Below, piece by piece: positions 22,567-27,500 of a DNA stretch of 27,500 nucleotides. The translations under genes and the position numbers were made by a program. Below the pieces are notes generated by a model. That model had not been told where the DNA came from, ran no database searches, and saw only the letters and a list, made by a program, of their open reading frames with translations. Location: contig JACVTC010000182.1 in assembly GCA_016946835.1 (NCBI GenBank), forward strand, positions 137,501-165,000, given 5' to 3'. Origin of the DNA: Neocallimastix lanati (nom. inval.) (lineage: Eukaryota; Neocallimastigomycota; Neocallimastigomycetes; Neocallimastigales; Neocallimastigaceae). Position 1 is the stretch's first letter. Each line of letters opens with the position of its first letter.

Positions 22567-23136
22567 TATTATGGAAGAATTAATTTTTATTTATTTTTTC
22601 TATTATAATTTTGTATTTTTTTTATTAAAAAAAAAAAAAAAAAAAAGGAAATTAATAGTAGCAATCAGTAAGACTTTAATATTATTTTGTTTTGTTTTGT
22701 TTTGTTTTTTGAGGAAATAGTTTTGTATATATAATTATTTTTTATCGTTTATTAAATATTAGATTTATATCTATCATATTATTATATTTTTATTTTAAGA
22801 AAATATATATATAATTAAATATAATGATATATTATTAAGTATGGTGTATATTTTATCAAATAAAATTTAATACAGATTATATAATCAGTGTTATTCTGTT
22901 CATAAATTTTTTTTTTATAAAGATTTTATATATACTATTAAATTTTTTTAATTATTTTTTTGACATTTAATAATATTCATTAAAAATTGAATTTTATAAA
23001 GCATCATTTTCTTTTGAAAAAAAAAAAAAAAATAAATTATTAGAAAATTATATTATGTAAAAAAAAGAAAACACAATTTTTTGTTTATAATTATCATTAA
23101 ATATTCCAAAAAAAAATATAAATAAAGATACTTTTT

Positions 23137-23180
<44 letters not shown>

Positions 23181-23222
23181 TCTTTATAGTCAACCTATAT
23201 TACATTTTATATAATCAATATA
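22567..23222. other. AT-rich spacer with a 40-base T run
   Basis: Contains A-runs (22628-22646 and around 23020) and T40 (23139-23178) about 45 bases upstream of the Asn-rich ORF, plus a TTTTG tetraplet near 22688-22706. No gene was seen. Confidence 0.5.
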
Positions 23223-23489
23223 ATGTTTAATAATAAATTTAATAATTATAATAAAATGGATGATGAATATAATAATATTTCATCATTATTATTAAAAATG
23301 GAAATAGAAAAGAAGTTTTTTGACTTTATTTCATCCAATAATCCATTTTTAAACCATTACTATTATGATTATTATAGTAATAATAATAATAATTTATATC
23401 TTACAGAATTTCAAAATGCTATACTAAATAACAGGAATAATATTTATTCCTTTAATAATTATATAAATATTTTAGTCATTAGTATATAA
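23223..23489 (+). CDS. Asn/Tyr-rich small protein, hypothetical
   Basis: 88 codons. It begins MFNNKFNNYNKMDDEYNNIS and contains SLLLKMEIEKKFFDFISSNN and LYLTEFQNAILNNRNN, which are more protein-like than the surrounding repeats. An Asn-rich composition is common in proteins of such AT-rich genomes. No signal peptide, membrane segment or domain is recognised. It is preceded by a long poly-T tract, which could act as a promoter element, and followed by AT-rich sequence. It could also be one exon of a larger gene; no clear donor was found at its end. Confidence 0.4.
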   Translation: MFNNKFNNYNKMDDEYNNISSLLLKMEIEKKFFDFISSNNPFLNHYYYDYYSNNNNNLYLTEFQNAILNNRNNIYSFNNYINILVISI

Positions 23490-23920
23490 AAAATAATTTT
23501 TTTTTTAAAAAACATTTTATAATTAAAAAAAAACAAAAACATAAAAAAATTAAATAATTAAAAACAAATTTATTCATAATAAATAAATCAAATAAATGAT
23601 AAATAACTTAACAAAACTAATCTTAAATATTTTTATTACTAACTTTTCATATCTCCATCATTGATATTATGAATACTATATAATTAATAGAAATGAAGAT
23701 TTAAAAAAAATTTATTTTTATTTTTTTCTTTTTTCAAAAATTGTTATTTAAATTTTTAATTTTTAAAGAATTATTTTATTATTAAAGATTATAAAATGAC
23801 TAAAAAAAAAAAAAAACATATATTTTGATATTTTAAAAAAAAAAAAAAATATTTCATTTTAAAATATTTAATCCATGAAATCTTTGAATATAAAATGCAA
23901 AAAAAAAAAAAAAAAAAAAA
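23490..23920. other. AT-rich spacer
   Basis: Several A-runs, ending in A26 (23899-23924). No ORF recognised. Confidence 0.5.
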
Positions 23921-23921
23921 A

Positions 23922-24100
23922 AAAGTGATTCAAAGGAATTCAAAGTATTAATATTAACTTTCTATATTTAATTGAGAATATTCAATGCTGTTAGTTGGCA
24001 TAAGCAGAGCCTTTTTCCTGCTTAGTATTAATTTCAAAATTTATTTTCAATCACTTTAAAATATTATTGATTTTTGTGTAACCTTTTCAGAAGGAATTTT
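23922..24100 (+). ncRNA. Structured RNA candidate with U5 snRNA-like layout
   Basis: A long-range stem pairs AAAGTGATTCAAA (23922-23934) with TTTTCAATCACTTT (24044-24057). Inside, a 7-bp hairpin, TAAGCAG/CTGCTTA (24001-24007 with 24018-24024), presents a loop containing GCCTTTTTC (24009-24017). After the long stem comes an Sm-like ATTTTTG (24070-24076), then a small 3' hairpin CCTT-TTCAG-AAGG (24082-24094). This is the order of U5 snRNA: stem I with loop GCCUUUUAC, Sm site, 3' hairpin. The loop differs from the nearly invariant U5 sequence at one base (A to U), and internal-loop sequences were not matched, so it is a candidate only. Confidence 0.3.
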
Positions 24101-24227
24101 CTATTTTCTTTTTTTTTTTTTTTTTTTAATATATCTATTTCTATTTTAATATTTAAGTTTATATATATTAAATTAAATAACAATATATGCTTAATATATT
24201 TTAATATTAAATAAATGAATAAATGAA

Positions 24228-24262
<35 letters not shown>

Positions 24263-24449
24263 ATATTTAATATAAAATTTTTTACTTTAATTTTTATTTT
24301 TATTTTTTTTTAAATAAAAAAAAAAAAAACATATAAAAATAATTATTATTATTATTATTATTATTATTATACCATAAACTTTAGATACCCGAAATCTTTT
24401 TATTTCAAAAACTAAATAAAATTATAAATAAACCTATAATTAATTTAAA
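24101..24449. other. Upstream region of the CotH gene
   Basis: T-rich tract (24108-24127), an (AAAT)n microsatellite (about 24212-24265) and (ATT)n (about 24343-24369). It should contain the CotH promoter; no specific element is identified. Confidence 0.5.
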
Positions 24450-24587
24450 ATGTTTTTGTTGAAATTGAAATTTTTAATCTTTTTATTTTATAATGGTAAT
24501 TTTTTATATATATTTTAAAAAGTATAATTCAGTTTTTTTTTTTATTTATATTTAGTAATTTTATTTTTATTTTTATATATAAAATCT

Positions 24588-24621
<34 letters not shown>

Positions 24622-27095
24622 ATTTTTTACCCTTTTTTTTTTTCTGAAAAAAAGTTTACAATGTTTTGGGAGTAACTTCCTTCATTTCAAAAGGTCAACG
24701 TGCCGAACTATTTGAAATTATGGATAATGAGGTACCTGTATTTAGAATAAAATTACCAAAAAATGAAGTTTTTATGTTGAAGAGAGCTGCAAGTCATACA
24801 CAATCATTGGACTTTTTTAATAATAAAATAAAAACAATAATAGAAACTATAAATAGTGAAAATTTCAATGAAATGTATCCAGAATATGATTTTAATGAAA
24901 TATTACCAGAACTTCATATAAATACAAAAGGTTTTCCCAATATTGATTATACGAAATTTGTGGTTTCATTTAAGGACTATCTCAGCTTAACAGAAAATGA
25001 ATATCAAACCAATGTTATTTTATTCAATATATTTAATAATAACCCTTATTTGAATCTAATAAAAGTTTTCTATACTCTTTCCAATTTAAATATGCCAACA
25101 AAATTAAATGAGGATATATGGGAATATATGATTGATTTCGGAGAGGGAAATGTATATGTTGATGAAGATGGTAATTATAAATTAATAGACTATGATAATA
25201 TTCCTAATGAAAACTTTGATTCTAATGAAAATAAAAGTGGAGAAAATTCTATTGAAGACCTTAATAATCATAATATTATTAATTATAATGAGATTGATAA
25301 TAATGAAAATAAAATTGAAAATTATGGAAATGATATTGACGGCAATAAATATATTGAAAATGAAATTAATAATATTGATAATGAATATGAAGATAATGAA
25401 TATGATGACAATGAATATGATAACAATGAAATTGATAATGAGAATAATAATAATGAAAATGATGATAATGAAAATGGTGATGATGAAAATGATGATAATG
25501 AAAATGATGATAATGAAATTGATGATAAAAATGAAGATGAAGATGAAAAAACTTATAAGCGATTAACTGAATTCAAAACTAAAAATGGTACTTTGACTGT
25601 TAAATTCAAGAGGTAATAAATGTTTTAATAAAAAAAAATTGATAAAATATTTTAATTTTGATTATTTATATTATATTTATATATTATATTATTATTAATT
25701 ATTATTGTAATTATATCATTATTATAATTTCTACACTATTATTTTATAATTAATATTATTATTGTTATTATCATCATTTAAATAAATTATTTTAAAAATT
25801 TTTATATTATTATATTTTTATTAATTTATAATATTTAATATACACATATATTTATATATACATTTCATTCAATCAATTTATTTTTATAAATATTTATATA
25901 TGTATATTTATATTTATATATTTATATTTATATTTATATTTATATTTATATTTTATAATATATTTTTATTCATTATAATTATTATTATTATTACTTTATT
26001 ATTTTTATTTTTATTTTCAAAATAATTAATGATAGACATAAGAAAACGTTTAAAAAAATTACATTTTCATTGAGTGGTCATTATTCACGTCGATTTTCAA
26101 AACCAAATTTTAATTTAAAAATTCGTGGAGGAGAAGAACTTTTTGGTCGTCGTCAATTCAAATTACGTGGTGATGCTTTGGATCCATCGGCTATGAGAAC
26201 TAAATTAATGTGTGATATTCATAATAGATTAGGATTACCTTCAATTGCTGCAAATTATGCCCTCTTATATATAAATGATGAATTCATGGGATTATATATT
26301 TTAACGGATGCCTTTAAACAATCTTGGATTGAATATGTGTATGGAGAAAAGAATACTAGTTCCTTATATAAATGTGAATATTGTGATTTAACGTACGAAA
26401 AGAGACGTGGTTTTAAAAATGAAAATAAAGAAGCAACAGATAAAGATAAAAGAGAACTCTATCAATTTTTAAAGACCATGACTAAAGCCAAATCTGCAGC
26501 TGATGTGGCGTCTATATTTGATATCAATCAATTTTATAAAGAAATTAGCATTGAATTTTTAACCAATGGAATCGATCATTTCAAGAATTTTCATAATTAT
26601 TTTATTTATAAAAATCCTCATAATCAAAAATGGATTTATCTTTCTTATGATTTTGACCTTGATTTTGGTTCAATAGAGGATACATTGAGTAAGATTGTCA
26701 CCAGTAGTTTTGATAAATATTTAAAGAAACCTATCATTAAAAATTTAATTGCTAATAATTATTATGAATTTAGTGAGACATTGGAAGAAATTATCTTCAA
26801 AGTATTTAATCCAGCTATTTTATTTCCACATATTGATGAAATAAAATCTTTCATTAGACCTTATGTAAAAAAAGATAAAATTCCGAATTCTGATGGTAAC
26901 TATCCTGGTAGAATTAATATCAAAGATAAAACCTTTTATACTATGGAACAATGGGAATCTTCAACAGAATTTGATGAATCTTTAATGGGATTGAAACAAT
27001 ATATTCTTTTAAGATATCGTTATATTTGTAAAGAATTTTGTATAAGATGTGATCCTGATTATTTTGATGGAAATGCTTCCTTTATTAATTATTAA
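24450..27095 (+). CDS. CotH-kinase-family secreted protein, three exons, complete
   Basis: Exons are 24450-24495, 24655-25612 and 26036-27095 (2064 nt, 687 residues). Intron 1 is phase 1 (G|TT, Val16). Intron 2 is phase 2 (AG|A, Arg335). Both use GTAAT donors and AG acceptors, and the joined frame is open throughout. Exon 1 gives the signal peptide MFLLKLKFLIFLFYN. The N-terminal half carries family text such as VPVFRIKLPKNEVFML and LPELHINTKGFPNIDY. An acidic Asp/Asn/Glu-rich insert fills about 195-313. The catalytic half then has FNLKIRGGEELFGRR (about 360-374), MRTKLMCDIHNRLGLPSIAA (about 388-407), YINDEFMGLYILTDAF (about 413-428), IDHFKNFHNYF (514-524) and YDFDLDFG (539-546), matching the Lys, His-x-x-Asn and Asp positions of CotH protein kinases. 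Bacterial CotH phosphorylates spore-coat proteins; in gut fungi the family is expanded and its substrate unclear. No dockerin domain is seen. Confidence 0.9.
25380..25560 (+). repeat. In-frame GAT/AAT/GAA codon repeat inside CotH exon 2
   Basis: Imperfect units such as GATGATAATGAAAAT encode DDNEN repeats. A second frame stays open across it (25192-25566, Met/Ile/Lys-rich), which is a shadow of the repeat. Confidence 0.9.
25613..26035 (+). other. CotH intron 2
   Basis: 423 bp bounded by AG|GTAATA and GATAG|ACATAAG. It contains (TATATT)n repeats (25900-25950). Removing it joins TVKFKR to HKKTFKKITFSLSG in frame, as expected for the family. Confidence 0.85.
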
Positions 27096-27436
27096 AAAAA
27101 AAAATAAAAATAAAAATAAAAAATAAAAAAAAAAAAAAAAAATAAAATAAATAAATAAAGAAATAAAGAAATAATAAAGAAAAAATCATCAAACTTATTT
27201 TATAATCTATAATTTTTTTTTTTTTCATTTATTTTAATGAAAAATAGTTGAAATATCAAAAAGGCAAAAATAAAAAGAAAAAAAATTTTTTTTTTTTAAA
27301 TAGGTACATTACCTATAATTATGATTCTTTTAATCAACAGGACCTTGAAAAATATGTTAATAAAAAAAAAAAGTGAAAAATGTTAAAAAGGTTTATCTGA
27401 AATTAGATGATTAGTTTTCGTAATTGCTTTCATTTA

Positions 27437-27468
<32 letters not shown>

Positions 27469-27480
27469 GGTTTTATGTAG
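27096..27480. other. Spacer between two CotH genes
   Basis: Contains the 3' UTR of the first CotH gene (A-rich from 27094) and the upstream region or first exon plus intron of the next. One plus-strand frame at 27302-27375 (YITYNYDSFNQQDLEKYVNK) looks protein-like but is not placed. (TA)n lies at 27437-27468. Confidence 0.45.
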
Positions 27481-27500
27481 TAACCACTGTTTTGGGTGTA
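27481..27500 (+). CDS. Second CotH-like gene, start of exon 2, cut by the window edge
   Basis: After an AG acceptor at 27479-27480 the sequence reads TA ACC ACT GTT TTG GGT GTA. The first CotH gene's exon 2 begins TT TAC AAT GTT TTG GGA GTA. Length to the VLGV motif and phase are identical, so this is most simply exon 2 of a tandem paralog. An upstream AG at 27468-27469 is a less fitting alternative acceptor. The signal-peptide exon should lie upstream within about 200 bp but could not be assigned with confidence. Confidence 0.5.

Noticed and set aside
25192-25566. 124-codon Met/Ile/Lys-rich plus-strand frame
   Set aside because: It is the shifted-frame shadow of the acidic repeat in CotH exon 2.

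Overview
This is an extremely AT-rich eukaryotic window dominated by homopolymers, (AAT)n microsatellites and AT-only minisatellites. Its genes contain short introns, and its proteins are rich in Asn, Lys and Ile. A CotH-kinase-like secreted gene followed by a second copy, an intron-dense secreted leucine-rich-repeat (LRR) gene, and decayed copia and LINE elements together suggest an anaerobic gut fungus (Neocallimastigomycota). This is an inference from composition and families; no rRNA or marker gene confirms it.

Layout. Positions 1-2641 (minus) hold the 5' part of a secreted LRR protein gene with nine exons visible. From exon 3 on, each exon encodes one repeat and all introns are phase 2. 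Positions 2642-7300 are almost all satellite: a 20-bp minisatellite, two oppositely oriented AATAAAT heptamer arrays and (AAT)/(ATT) blocks. These enclose a small island (about 5.14-5.47 kb) with possible decayed coding sequence. Positions 7440-9275 are a decayed Ty1/copia pol and 9275-12810 a decayed LINE, both on the minus strand and abutting. Near 13.7 kb is a compact GC-richer island with pseudoknot-like pairing. Positions 15300-16907 (minus) encode an intact tubulin-tyrosine-ligase-like (TTLL) protein with an unexpected N-terminal signal sequence. Positions 17.6-20.2 kb carry another heptamer array and a compound ATGAAAAATAAAAT/(AAT)n array. Positions 20.2-24.4 kb are mostly AT-rich spacer with one Asn-rich small ORF and, at 23.92-24.10 kb, a structured RNA candidate resembling the U5 snRNA layout.

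Positions 24450-27095 (plus) form a three-exon CotH gene whose splice phases agree and give a 687-residue protein; a long Asp/Asn/Glu-rich insert separates its two halves. At the right edge (27481-27500) a second CotH-like exon starts with the same acceptor phase and the same VLGV residues, so the window ends inside a tandem CotH pair.

The three well-supported genes (LRR, TTLL, CotH) all begin with a hydrophobic secretion-type N-terminus. Nothing else shows that they work together.
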